From the NCBI GenBank assembly GCA_017883495.1, contig JADGNL010000165.1:1-32576 (forward strand): a DNA stretch of 32,576 nucleotides, read 5' to 3'. A model generated the notes under the pieces. The model saw nothing but the letters and a program-made list of their open reading frames with translations, did no database searches and was not told where the DNA came from. The stretch comes from Methanomicrobiales archaeon (GTDB lineage: Archaea; Halobacteriota; Methanomicrobia; Methanomicrobiales; Methanospirillaceae). Every line of letters starts with the position of its first letter. Within the stretch, counting starts at the first letter, position 1. The translations under genes were made by a program, and so were the position numbers. This document shows positions 7,393-14,726 of the stretch, one piece after another.

Positions 7393-8913
7393 TTATACGA
7401 ATCTGAAGATCTCATGTGCATCGCCGAACCGCCGGCGGATCCCCGCCGGCCAGTCGTCGAGGTCGAAGCCCTTCTGTGCGAGGAACGCGGCGGTCCAGCG
7501 CTCGAGCCCGATCCCGGAGCAGCCCGACCAGAGGTCGCCGCCCGACTGGACTTTCACGTTGAACCCGCGCGGGTACTTGTCGCCGTTGACCGAGACGTTC
7601 TGGAACTCGAGCCAGGAGTCCGAGTAGGGGAGATAGGCCTCGTAGTCGGTCGTCCCGATCCGCTCCGAGGCGCCCTCGCCGCCGAGCATGCCCTCCTGGG
7701 CCATGAACCAGGGCGTGACCCTGGCGCTGCGCCACTCGAGCTCGAGCACCTCGTCGAAGAGGCGCCGGTACCGCTCGTGAAGCAGGTCGGCCGTCTCGAC
7801 CGTCTGCTCGGGCGTCCCGAGCCAGAGGAGCTCGATCCGATGGAACTCGTCCACGCGCTCGATCCCGTGGATGCCACCGGACTCGTACCGGTGGGAGGTC
7901 CCCGAGCGGTCGAAGACGCGGGCCGGCAGGCTGTCGTTCGTGAGGGTCGCCCCCCCCAGGAACGGCCAGAACGACGGGCACTGCGCATAGCAGAGCCCGC
8001 CGATCGGCCCGTCTATCTTCTCGCGAATCATGTCGACCGGGACCTCGCCCGTGACCTTGAAGTGGTCCGCGACGTCCTCCCAGTAGGCGGGGTCGCGGGT
8101 CTTCGGGACCGAGACGTAGTAGATCTCGGGGTAGACGCCCTTCGCGTGCCCCGACTTGACCCAGACCTCCCAGGGCACGAGCTTGGGGAAGATCATCTCC
8201 GCAAAGCCGAGCGGCCCGACGATCTCCTCGAGCACGAGCGCCTCGAAGGCCCGGAAGAGCCGGGTCGACTGGGGGCCGTGGATCCACTGGCCCCGCGAGA
8301 GGGCGTGCTTGATCCAGCCGCGCCGGATCATCTCCTGTGTCGGGTCCTCGCGGAACCGGAACCCGCGCTTGGGGGACTCGTACAGGAGCTCCCAGTGCTC
8401 GCCCTTGCCGCCGTACACGGCCGCCTCGGTCTTCTCCTCGACGAGCCGGATCAGCCGGTCGGGGATCCGGTTCTCGAGGTCGGCGGCCGTGACCGCGAGC
8501 TCGAGCACGATCCGGTCCGGCTCGACCTCGGCCGAGCGGACGAACGGGAGCGACGCGAGCAGGAGCCCCTCGGGCACCTCGCCCCGGAGCTCGACCCTGA
8601 AATGGACGACCACGATCTCGCGAAGGCCGATCCGGTGCCGGCCGAACAGGCCGGCGATCTGCTTTCTGAACCGGAAGAGCGCATCGTGGGCCCGGGTGTA
8701 CCCGCCGCTCTCGAACGTGACCGTGAGGACCGGCCCCGCGATCGCGTAGCCCGTGATCAGGCCGATCTCGTCGGTCGGGGCGTCCTTCGGAACACCCTTT
8801 CTGAAGATGACCGTGTTCGCCTCCTCGACGGCCCGGTCGAGCTCGGGCCGGAGCTCGTCGGGGATCTCCCGCGAGAAGATCAGGTCGGCCGTCAGGCCGA
8901 ATCGTGGCTGCAT
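7393..8913 (-). CDS. serS: seryl-tRNA synthetase, methanogen type (type 2)
   Basis: 506 residues. It charges tRNA-Ser with serine. The protein lacks the long coiled-coil arm of ordinary SerRS and has the N-terminal domain of the rare type 2 enzyme (MQPRFGLTADLIFS...). Zinc-site residues known from Methanosarcina barkeri SerRS have counterparts: Cys in CYAQCPSFWPF, Glu in DEFHRIELLWLG, and Cys in WSGCSGIGLERW, which also forms class II motif 3. The ATG at 8913 is preceded by GGAGGAGCA, a good ribosome site inside the end of pcc1, so the two genes overlap by 22 bases. The frame is open upstream to 9108 but that would cover pcc1 completely. Finding this enzyme supports a methanogen. Confidence 0.95.
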   Translation of the reverse strand: MQPRFGLTADLIFSREIPDELRPELDRAVEEANTVIFRKGVPKDAPTDEIGLITGYAIAGPVLTVTFESGGYTRAHDALFRFRKQIAGLFGRHRIGLREIVVVHFRVELRGEVPEGLLLASLPFVRSAEVEPDRIVLELAVTAADLENRIPDRLIRLVEEKTEAAVYGGKGEHWELLYESPKRGFRFREDPTQEMIRRGWIKHALSRGQWIHGPQSTRLFRAFEALVLEEIVGPLGFAEMIFPKLVPWEVWVKSGHAKGVYPEIYYVSVPKTRDPAYWEDVADHFKVTGEVPVDMIREKIDGPIGGLCYAQCPSFWPFLGGATLTNDSLPARVFDRSGTSHRYESGGIHGIERVDEFHRIELLWLGTPEQTVETADLLHERYRRLFDEVLELEWRSARVTPWFMAQEGMLGGEGASERIGTTDYEAYLPYSDSWLEFQNVSVNGDKYPRGFNVKVQSGGDLWSGCSGIGLERWTAAFLAQKGFDLDDWPAGIRRRFGDAHEIFRFV

Positions 8914-9113
8914 TGCTCCTCCGCAATCTGACAGTTCATCAGGTAGTCGTCCATCGTCGCGATGATCGAGCCGCACTCCCGTGCCGCGAGCCGGGCGACG
9001 ACCGCCCCGCCCTCGACCGAGGTCGAGCAGAGCAGGTGGTCGTCGGGGCCGAGCGCGGCGGCCACGCAGGCCGGGTGCACGTGACGGGTCGTGATCACGC
9101 CCTCGCACCTCAT
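8892..9113 (-). CDS. pcc1: KEOPS complex subunit Pcc1
   Basis: 73 residues, normal for archaeal Pcc1. The conserved C-terminal segment is clear (LAARECGSIIATMDDYLMNCQIAEE, compare lxxxxxxSLxATxDDYLxNhxxAE). KEOPS makes the t6A modification at position 37 of ANN-decoding tRNAs; Pcc1 is the dimerisation subunit that binds Kae1. The ATG at 9113 overlaps the DHH gene stop by 4 bases (ATGA), and the 3' end overlaps serS by 22 bases, so translation of the three genes is probably coupled. Placement next to a tRNA synthetase fits a tRNA-related operon. Confidence 0.85.
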   Translation of the reverse strand: MRCEGVITTRHVHPACVAAALGPDDHLLCSTSVEGGAVVARLAARECGSIIATMDDYLMNCQIAEEQCSHDSA

Positions 9114-10312
9114 GGGCCGACCGCCTCCGCGAACGCGGCCGCGACCGCCGGGAATGCGTCGGCCGGCACGACCGCGCCGGCCCTGCGGGCGTGCCCGCCG
9201 CCGCTGCCGCCGACCTCGCCGGCGAGCTGCCGGAGCAGCGGGCCGAGGGGGACCGTGCCGTCGCCGCGGGCCGAGAGCCGGACGCCGCCGTCCGTCCCGG
9301 CCGCGACCAGGACCGGCCGGCCGAGCGGCCCGGCGAGCGCGGACGCGACGTCGCTCGCGAGCCGCGGGTCCTCGATCCGGAAGGCGATTGCAGCCTCCTC
9401 GACCGGGACAGCGGCCGCGATGGCCCCGATCACCAGGCGCCGGTGCTCCGCCGCGACCGCACGGGCCTCGGCGGCCGCGCCGGGGGCGCGGAGACAGACC
9501 GACGCGGCGAGCCCGCCTCGGCCGGCCTTGCCGCAGGCGTCGACCACGGCCGCAAGTGTCCGGGCATCACCCACGGCTTCGCGCGGCGTGAGCACCCGGT
9601 CTCCCCAGAGCGACTCGAGCGCGCCCGGCGCCGCCTCCCGGGCCGTGTCGAGCACGACGAGCGAGAGGAGGAGGTCGAGGGCCGGGCCCTCCTCGCCGAG
9701 CGAGGCGCGGAGGAGCTCGCGGACCCGGCCCGCATCCCCGGAGATTCCCGGGAGGTACGGGTCGATCGCGAGCTCGAGCTTCTCGGCGATGGAGTCGCCC
9801 GGGAGTGCGAGGCCGCGTTCGACTTCGAGCACGCCATTCGCGATCCCCTCGTTCAGGAGCTCCGCGTTCTCGGCCTCGAAAGCCTGGCCGTCGCCGATCA
9901 CGCCGGCCGCCGCGAGCCCCGCGAGGTCGCGGCAGTCCGCGAGCCGGTTCGCGACCATGTACGCGAGCGCGGACGTCGCGAGGACGCGTTCGCCGTCGAG
10001 CCCGTCGAGGTGGGGGTTCAGCACGGGGCCCTCCCCCATCGCGGCCGGCGCGTGGTGGTCGATGACCGCCACGTGGGCCGGCAGGTCGTCGATGCCGGCG
10101 CCGAGGTCGCAGAGCAGGGTCGGCACCCCGGGCTCGAGGACCGGCATCCGGTCCGCCACCCGGAGGCGGAAGCCGAGGCCCCGCCTCCAGAGCGCGTGAC
10201 AGACGAGCGAGGCCGCCGTGATCCCGTCCGCATCGTGGTGGCCCCAGACCTCCACGTAGGGCTGCTCCCCGAGGAAGCGGGCCATGCGTTCGGCGACGGC
10301 ATCGATCGTCAT
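9110..10312 (-). CDS. DHH/DHHA1-family phosphoesterase, archaeal RecJ-like
   Basis: 400 residues. DHH-family motifs appear in order: HHDADG (25-30), CDLGAG (68-73), IDHH (84-87), GVIGDG (about residue 137), and the C-terminal DHHA1 glycine motif GGSGGGHARRAGA (about 372-384), which binds the nucleic acid end. Archaeal RecJ-like proteins act as 3'-5' or 5'-3' exonucleases on RNA or DNA, some with the CMG replication helicase (GAN); the exact activity here cannot be told. It lies 5 bases after the rps15 stop and overlaps pcc1 by 4 bases. An rps15-recJ arrangement is frequent in euryarchaea. Confidence 0.88.
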   Translation of the reverse strand: MTIDAVAERMARFLGEQPYVEVWGHHDADGITAASLVCHALWRRGLGFRLRVADRMPVLEPGVPTLLCDLGAGIDDLPAHVAVIDHHAPAAMGEGPVLNPHLDGLDGERVLATSALAYMVANRLADCRDLAGLAAAGVIGDGQAFEAENAELLNEGIANGVLEVERGLALPGDSIAEKLELAIDPYLPGISGDAGRVRELLRASLGEEGPALDLLLSLVVLDTAREAAPGALESLWGDRVLTPREAVGDARTLAAVVDACGKAGRGGLAASVCLRAPGAAAEARAVAAEHRRLVIGAIAAAVPVEEAAIAFRIEDPRLASDVASALAGPLGRPVLVAAGTDGGVRLSARGDGTVPLGPLLRQLAGEVGGSGGGHARRAGAVVPADAFPAVAAAFAEAVGP

Positions 10313-10317
10313 TGTGA

Positions 10318-10776
10318 TTACCGCGAGAGCAGGATCTCGGCCGTCTCGGGCTTGTAGACCCAGCCGGCGGCCAGCCGCTTCGTCCCGACGTAATACTTGA
10401 CGAGGCGGCGGACCTTGGCCTCGGTCAGGTTGAGCTGCCGCTTGTTGTGGACATCGTTTTTGTTCTCAGCGAGATGCTTTCGCATCCCGAGGGCCTTCAC
10501 GATCAGGTTCCGCAGGTCTTCGGGGATCTCGGTCCCGAGGCCGTTCGCCTCGAGGATCTCGACGACCCGTCGTCCCGTCGCGAGTTTCACGTCGGGGACC
10601 GCGTACTGATCGCGGAGGATGGTTCCGATCTCGGCGCTCGACTTCTCCTTCCTGTTGAGGTCGATGACGAGCTGCTCGATCTCGGCCGCGTCGGTCGTTG
10701 ACCACGCGGGCGGGTCGTCCCGGTGGGGCCGGACCGATCCCGACTTGCCTCTCCGTCTCGCATGCATTCTTGCCAT
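10318..10776 (-). CDS. rps15: 30S ribosomal protein S15
   Basis: 152 residues starting MARMHARRRGKSGS, which is nearly invariant for archaeal/eukaryotic uS15. The middle carries the archaeal N-terminal extension, and the C-terminal helices include LNLTEAKVRRLVKYY. It binds the central domain of 16S rRNA. The ATG at 10776 follows CGGAGTAGAACT, giving a ribosome site. A frame extension to 10860 is not conserved-looking and is left out. The nearest strong TATA on this strand is at about 10920-10928, so the leader may be about 120 bases, long for this window; see findings. Confidence 0.97.
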   Translation of the reverse strand: MARMHARRRGKSGSVRPHRDDPPAWSTTDAAEIEQLVIDLNRKEKSSAEIGTILRDQYAVPDVKLATGRRVVEILEANGLGTEIPEDLRNLIVKALGMRKHLAENKNDVHNKRQLNLTEAKVRRLVKYYVGTKRLAAGWVYKPETAEILLSR

Positions 10777-10918
10777 AGTTCTACTCCGATACCGATTTGT
10801 CCCGAGAAGAGCAGCGATGAGACGCACGCTCCGTAATCCCAGAGCCCCTGAGGGCCGCACCGCGGGGGCGGCGCGTCGGACTTACCGGTGCTTCGTACAC
10901 ACGTCAGCGACGGTGCCG

Positions 10919-10931
10919 GTTTATATAATCT
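10919..10931 (-). promoter_or_regulatory. strong TATA box between divergent rps15 and lipoprotein genes
   Basis: TTTATATAAT is nearly symmetrical and works on paper in both directions. Minus-strand use would start transcription near 10897 and give rps15 a leader of about 120 bases. The plus-strand lipoprotein gene has its own closer AT-rich site at 10968-10980. Confidence 0.45.
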
Positions 10932-10967
10932 CCCGGGCGGTTCTTAAGGCTGCCGACCATGGCCGAA

Positions 10968-10980
10968 AGATTATTATTCC
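10968..10980 (+). promoter_or_regulatory. TATA-like box of the lipoprotein gene
   Basis: AGATTATTATTCC is centred about 25 bases before the ATG at 10999, consistent with a leaderless or near-leaderless transcript. No ribosome site is visible in front of that ATG. Confidence 0.4.
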
Positions 10981-10998
10981 GGCGGCCTCCCGCTCAGT

Positions 10999-12435
10999 AT
11001 GGTACACTTTCGCACGGTTTCTCTCGCGGCCCTGCTGCTCGCGCTCGTCATGGCGAGCGCCGGGTGCACGTCCTCCTCGAACCAGGGAGGCGGGACCACC
11101 GGCTATGGCCCCCTGCAGACCTACTCGGACCAGGATCACCTCTTCTCGGTGCAGAAACCCCCGACCTGGACCGTCACGGTCGGGGACGATGTTCAGGTGA
11201 AGGCGCCCGCCGACGGGGCCCGGGTCGTCTTCCGCCCGCTCTTTCTCAGCGGGTCGTACCGGGACGCTTCGGCTTCGGCGATCGCCAACTACCTCGTGGG
11301 CCGTGACGCACAGAAGGTCTCGGGCTTCGCCATCACGTCGGTGCGCGAGACGACGGACGGCTCGATGCTCGAGCTCGTGGCGTCCTACGACCGCTCGGGC
11401 ACCCCGATGACCGGGGTCTACACGATCTTCGTGGACTCGCCGTACGCGATGTTCACCGGGTACGAAACGTCGCGCGCGACGTTCTCGAACAACGAACCCC
11501 TGCTGCGATCGATCGCGGGGAGTTTCGATATACTCCAGCCCGCCTCCTCCGGGGGGGCGACGTCCGCCACGATCGGGAGCAGCCTCGGCCCCCTGAGCGA
11601 ACGGCAGCTGGACGGGGGAGTGACGATGAAGATCCCCGCCGGATGGAGCCCGCAGGTCTTCCCGCTCTGCAGCGGCCTGATCGCGGCCGATCCCCGGAAC
11701 ACCCGCGGCGTGGTCTTCCTCAACGGCCTTCACAAGAACCCGGGGGCGACCCTGCCGCCGGGGGTGAGCCCCGAGGACTACCTGACGACCTACCTCCAGC
11801 AGGACTTCTCGACGATCTCGGGCGTGCGCATTCTCTCGTACGAGGACACGGACCTCTCGGCGTTGAATACGGGCTCGGTCACCGCCAAGGCGATGCGGGT
11901 ATCCTTCTCCAACAGCGGCACGCCGACGACGGGGTCGTTCATGGTCGGCACCTCGCAGGCCGGCGGCGGATACTTCACGGCGGTCGAGTACCTCTGGGGA
12001 GTCTACGCTCCGACGTCCGCCTGGGAAGCTGACGCCCCGATCCTCCTGGAGTCCTTCTTCTCGATCGACTATAGCCAGGCGACGATCGCCGGATGCAAGA
12101 ACGTCCTGGCCGCCTCCTGGGGCGGCGGCTCCCGCTCGGGCGGGTCGGGCGGCAGTTCGGGGAGCGATGCGCGCGAGCAGCAGCTCAAGGACTGGTACGC
12201 GAAGCAGGAGAACGAGGACATTTTCATGGAGAAGTTCACGGACTACACCCTCAACCGCGACCGGGTCTACAACCCCGAGACGGACCAGGTCTACACCGTG
12301 GACCAGAACTTCTACCAGTATTACGACACGCACCGGGAGCAGTACAAGCAGCAGAACATGGAGCAGCTGACCGACACCCAGTTCCGGAGCCACGTCGCGC
12401 TCGACGGAAATCTCCACATCGAACCGAACACGTGA
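10999..12435 (+). CDS. large secreted lipoprotein, unknown function
   Basis: 478 residues. Residues 1-22 are a lipoprotein signal with lipobox ASAGC (Cys23), so it is probably tethered to the outer face of the membrane. Two similar halves are suggested: around 50-180 (FSVQKPPTWTVTVGDDVQVKAP ... ITSVRETTDGSMLELVASY) and around 200-370 (GGVTMKIPAGWSPQVFP ... RILSYEDTDLSAL), both like the PsbP/DUF1795-type domain with an aromatic KxPxxW strand. A Gly/Ser linker (about 374-390) leads to a highly charged, Tyr/Gln-rich helical tail (WYAKQENEDIFMEKFTDY to the end). The family assignment is weak; the localisation is well supported. It converges on oapC. Confidence 0.75.
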   Translation: MVHFRTVSLAALLLALVMASAGCTSSSNQGGGTTGYGPLQTYSDQDHLFSVQKPPTWTVTVGDDVQVKAPADGARVVFRPLFLSGSYRDASASAIANYLVGRDAQKVSGFAITSVRETTDGSMLELVASYDRSGTPMTGVYTIFVDSPYAMFTGYETSRATFSNNEPLLRSIAGSFDILQPASSGGATSATIGSSLGPLSERQLDGGVTMKIPAGWSPQVFPLCSGLIAADPRNTRGVVFLNGLHKNPGATLPPGVSPEDYLTTYLQQDFSTISGVRILSYEDTDLSALNTGSVTAKAMRVSFSNSGTPTTGSFMVGTSQAGGGYFTAVEYLWGVYAPTSAWEADAPILLESFFSIDYSQATIAGCKNVLAASWGGGSRSGGSGGSSGSDAREQQLKDWYAKQENEDIFMEKFTDYTLNRDRVYNPETDQVYTVDQNFYQYYDTHREQYKQQNMEQLTDTQFRSHVALDGNLHIEPNT

Positions 12436-12502
12436 GAAGAGACGGCCGTGCACCACGCATTCAGGGGCGCGGCGTGCGGTGCGTGCAAGCGGCGTCGGGC
12501 GA

Positions 12503-12910
12503 TCAGAGGTCCTTCGGCGGCCGGTGCCGCCCCCGTCTCCGCCGCTTACCCATCGAGAGGATGTCGACGCCGTAGAGCCCTTCCTTGCCCAGGCCGATCA
12601 CCATCTCGTCCGACTTCGAGAGCCGCTCGATGTTGATCTCGTACGACCCGGGCCCGGTGATCCGGATGGTCTCGATCGAGTCGTGAAGCGGGCGGGCGGG
12701 CTCCTCCGGAGCCTCGGGGATCTCGTGCACGTCCTCGGGCGGGGCCCCCTCCACGAGCGCCTCGAGCGGCGTCTCCTCGAGCACGTCGCGGTGCCGCTCC
12801 TCCGCCCGGACGTAGAGGAAGCGCTTGCCGCCGCAGCTCGGGCATCCGTGGAGGACGTCCTGCGAGCCGTCCTCGAACTCGCGCCCGCAGGTCGTGCACT
12901 TGTGCGGCAT
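12503..12910 (-). CDS. oapC: Zn-ribbon protein OapC-like
   Basis: 135 residues. The N-terminus carries a zinc ribbon with Cys5, Cys8, Cys23 and Cys26 (CTTC ... CPSC). After an acidic, Pro/Glu-rich linker (about 45-80) there is a conserved archaeal segment IRITGPGSYEINIERLSKSDEMVIGL, then a basic tail KRRRRGRHR that could touch nucleic acid. Genes of this type follow the DUF2073 and Era-like genes in many euryarchaea and in haloarchaea are named origin-associated proteins OapA, B and C. The biochemical role is unknown. The ATG is 2 bases after the oapB stop. Symbol given from cluster membership. Confidence 0.75.
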   Translation of the reverse strand: MPHKCTTCGREFEDGSQDVLHGCPSCGGKRFLYVRAEERHRDVLEETPLEALVEGAPPEDVHEIPEAPEEPARPLHDSIETIRITGPGSYEINIERLSKSDEMVIGLGKEGLYGVDILSMGKRRRRGRHRPPKDL

Positions 12911-12912
12911 GG

Positions 12913-13278
12913 TTACCGGGATGAGACCCAGGCGCTGATAAGGTCTCGCTCCTTGCGAAGCATCTTGAGCTGATTCGCGGGGCCGATCACGGTCAGCCGG
13001 GAGGTCGGCTCGCGGCTCCCGAAGAGGCGGGCGAAGAAGCCGCCGCTCGTCGAGCGGGCGGGGTAGGTCTCCATCTCGATCCCCGAGAAGCCGTCGGGGT
13101 TGATCTCCATCATGGTCATCTCGATCAGCTTGCTCGACTCCTCGGGCGAGAGCCCCTTCTCCAGGACCACGATGTTGCCGGCTATCACCTCGTCGAGGAT
13201 CAGCCGGATCTTCTCCATCGAGGTGAGGCGCTCGAGCCGCTCTTCGGAGATCAGGTCCAGTTGTACTCCCTGAATCAT
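12913..13278 (-). CDS. oapB: DUF2073-family protein OapB-like
   Basis: 121 residues. Pattern of DUF2073: an N-terminal VQLDLISEERLERLTSMEK segment, a helix with LDEVIAGNIVVLEKGLSPEE, and the block MTMMEINPDGFSGIEMET followed by a C-terminal beta/alpha unit (SRLTVIGPANQLKMLRKER). It has no signal peptide or membrane span. The family always appears next to the Era-like GTPase and zinc-ribbon genes, as here (7 and 2 base gaps), which implies one functional unit. No enzymatic motif is visible. Confidence 0.8.
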   Translation of the reverse strand: MIQGVQLDLISEERLERLTSMEKIRLILDEVIAGNIVVLEKGLSPEESSKLIEMTMMEINPDGFSGIEMETYPARSTSGGFFARLFGSREPTSRLTVIGPANQLKMLRKERDLISAWVSSR

Positions 13279-13285
13279 CGCCGGA

Positions 13286-13930
13286 TCACCCGAAGAACTC
13301 GATCATCTTCTCGTAGAGCTCGTCCACATTCGTCCCCTCGAGGCCGGAGATGGAGATGACGGGATGCTGCGGGAACGCGGACTTGATCCGGCCCGGCGAG
13401 GCGTCGGGAAGGTCGATCTTGTTCGCGACGATCACCACGGGCAGATTCCGCGACTCGATGATCCCGACCATCATGATATTGACCTGGGCGAACGGGTCGA
13501 GGGTCGCGTCGAGCATGTAGATCACACCGTCGATATCCTCGCGGAGCCAGTGCATGGCCTCGGCCACCCCCTCGGTCGCCTCCCGCGCACGCTTGACCGC
13601 GTCCTCCTTCTCGATCCCGTATTCGGTGAACTCGTGGTAGTCGATCTTGGTCGTGACCCCGGGCGTGTCGACGATGTCGATCACGATCGAATCCCCGTGC
13701 GCGTTCGAGATGGTCACGTCCTCTTTTCGCCGGGCGCGCCGGGTCTCGTGGGGGATCTCCGAGACCGGGCCGAGCGCATCCCCGGTCCAGTCGCGGACGA
13801 TCCTGTTCGCGAGCGTGGTCTTGCCCGCGTTCGGCGGACCGTAGATGCCGATTCGCGACCGTCCCTTCTTGAAGAAGGCCCGCAAAAACCGTGAGAACCG
13901 TTTCCGTACCTTTGTCAGGATATTATCCAT
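13286..13930 (-). CDS. oapA: Era-like GTP-binding protein OapA-like
   Basis: 214 residues from the ATG at 13930. GTPase motifs are complete: G1 GPPNAGKTT (31-39), G3 DTPG, G4 NKID, and a G5-like SISG near the end. A basic amphipathic N-terminus (LTKVRKRFSRFLRAFFKKGRSR) precedes the domain and could bind RNA, DNA or membrane. A GTG at 13939 in frame would add three residues (VCC), but the ATG lies about 27 bases after a TATA-like site, fitting a leaderless start. It lacks the KH domain of bacterial Era. It is the first gene of the oapA-oapB-oapC unit. Confidence 0.85.
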   Translation of the reverse strand: MDNILTKVRKRFSRFLRAFFKKGRSRIGIYGPPNAGKTTLANRIVRDWTGDALGPVSEIPHETRRARRKEDVTISNAHGDSIVIDIVDTPGVTTKIDYHEFTEYGIEKEDAVKRAREATEGVAEAMHWLREDIDGVIYMLDATLDPFAQVNIMMVGIIESRNLPVVIVANKIDLPDASPGRIKSAFPQHPVISISGLEGTNVDELYEKMIEFFG

Positions 13931-13952
13931 GCAGCACACCGATCGATGATGG

Positions 13953-13983
13953 TAGAAATGTTATGGCTCATGGATAATGAGCC
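13953..13983 (-). promoter_or_regulatory. oapA promoter with an upstream perfect dyad
   Basis: On the minus strand, ACATTTCTA (13961-13953) is about 27 bases before the oapA ATG. Directly upstream is a perfect inverted repeat, GGCTCAT-GGATA-ATGAGCC (13965-13983), which would overlap the TFB recognition element. This is a plausible operator; the bound protein is unknown. Confidence 0.4.
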
Positions 13984-14019
13984 CTTTGATAGCCCGCGCC
14001 GGCCATGCCCGACCTGGAG

Positions 14020-14075
14020 AACCCTTTTATCCGAAGGGGGCCTATTCAGTCTCGTCGGGCCGGAGAACGGCCCGA
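14020..14075 (+). promoter_or_regulatory. possible promoter and leader hairpin before the CBS gene array
   Basis: An AT-rich box ACCCTTTTATCC (about 14019-14030) is embedded in a weak inverted repeat CCCTT/AAGGG. Further down is a perfect hairpin TCGGGCC-GGAGAAC-GGCCCGA (14055-14075). If transcription starts near 14050, this hairpin opens a leader of about 110 bases ahead of the first CBS gene. A second AT-rich site AAACTTTAATG (about 14110-14120) could be an alternative, closer promoter. Confidence 0.35.
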
Positions 14076-14162
14076 ATTCCCGAAAAGACCGCGCAGAATC
14101 GATCTCGGAAAACTTTAATGAACTATAATGACAGATACGCCAGAACAGGGGGGAAGCACCCG

Positions 14163-14726
14163 ATGAACTCGTCCGACGCCATGCACCTGGAGACCAGGGT
14201 ACAGCTCAAAGAGATGATGCGCCACAACCCGACGACCATCGATTTCAACGCCACGGTCGCCGATGCAGCCCGGGCCATGTGCCGCGCCGACGTCGGCAGC
14301 GTCATCGTGCTCGAGAACAGCCTGCCGATCGGCATCGCGACCGAACAGGACATCAACTGCAAGGTCGTGGCCCACGATCGCCGGCCCGGCGAAGTGCCGG
14401 TCGGCGATATCATGTCCACTCCCCTGATCACGATCGGCGCCGAGAAGTCGGTCTCGGAGGCGGCCTACATGATGGTCCGCCACGGAGTCCGCCGCCTCCC
14501 CGTGGTCGACGAGAATCATCAGGTGATCGGGATCGTGACCGTGCGGGATCTCCTGACTGTTGCGAACGAGATCAACGAGATCATGAACGATCTGATCACG
14601 ATCAACCGGGTCGACGACGGGTACGAGAGCGGAGTCTGCGATCGGTGCGGGCTGATCTCCTCGGATCTCATCCGGACCGACGGTCAGCACCTCTGCTCCA
14701 ACTGCCGCGCCGAGGAGCATCTCTGA
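14163..14726 (+). CDS. CBS-domain pair with C-terminal zinc ribbon (array gene 1)
   Basis: 187 residues from the ATG at 14163. Two CBS motifs lie at about 14-70 and 80-137, each with the ligand-site signature GxxTxxD (GIATEQD, GIVTVRD). A zinc ribbon with Cys159, Cys162, Cys178 and Cys181 closes the protein. CBS pairs usually bind adenosyl ligands (AMP, ATP, SAM) and act as sensors; CBS plus zinc ribbon is known from other archaea, such as Thermoplasma Ta0289. The start is chosen because AGGGGGGAAG is 6-15 bases upstream; in-frame ATGs at 14118 and further up lie in AT-rich, probably untranslated DNA. The stop overlaps the next start (TGATG). Confidence 0.88.
   Translation: MNSSDAMHLETRVQLKEMMRHNPTTIDFNATVADAARAMCRADVGSVIVLENSLPIGIATEQDINCKVVAHDRRPGEVPVGDIMSTPLITIGAEKSVSEAAYMMVRHGVRRLPVVDENHQVIGIVTVRDLLTVANEINEIMNDLITINRVDDGYESGVCDRCGLISSDLIRTDGQHLCSNCRAEEHL

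Noticed and set aside
8904..10357. Long plus-strand open frames over the DHH gene
   Set aside because: Antisense shadows of the DHH/RecJ-like gene; Ser/Arg/Pro-rich with no recognisable domain.
10798..10850. Possible C/D box small RNA (CGATGAG ... CCTGA) upstream of rps15
   Set aside because: The C box lacks the full RTGATGA and there are no clear C'/D' boxes; the match is within chance for GC-rich DNA.
13940..14162. Replication origin next to the oap cluster
   Set aside because: No orc1/cdc6 gene, no repeated origin-box elements and only short hairpins; the evidence is positional naming from haloarchaea.
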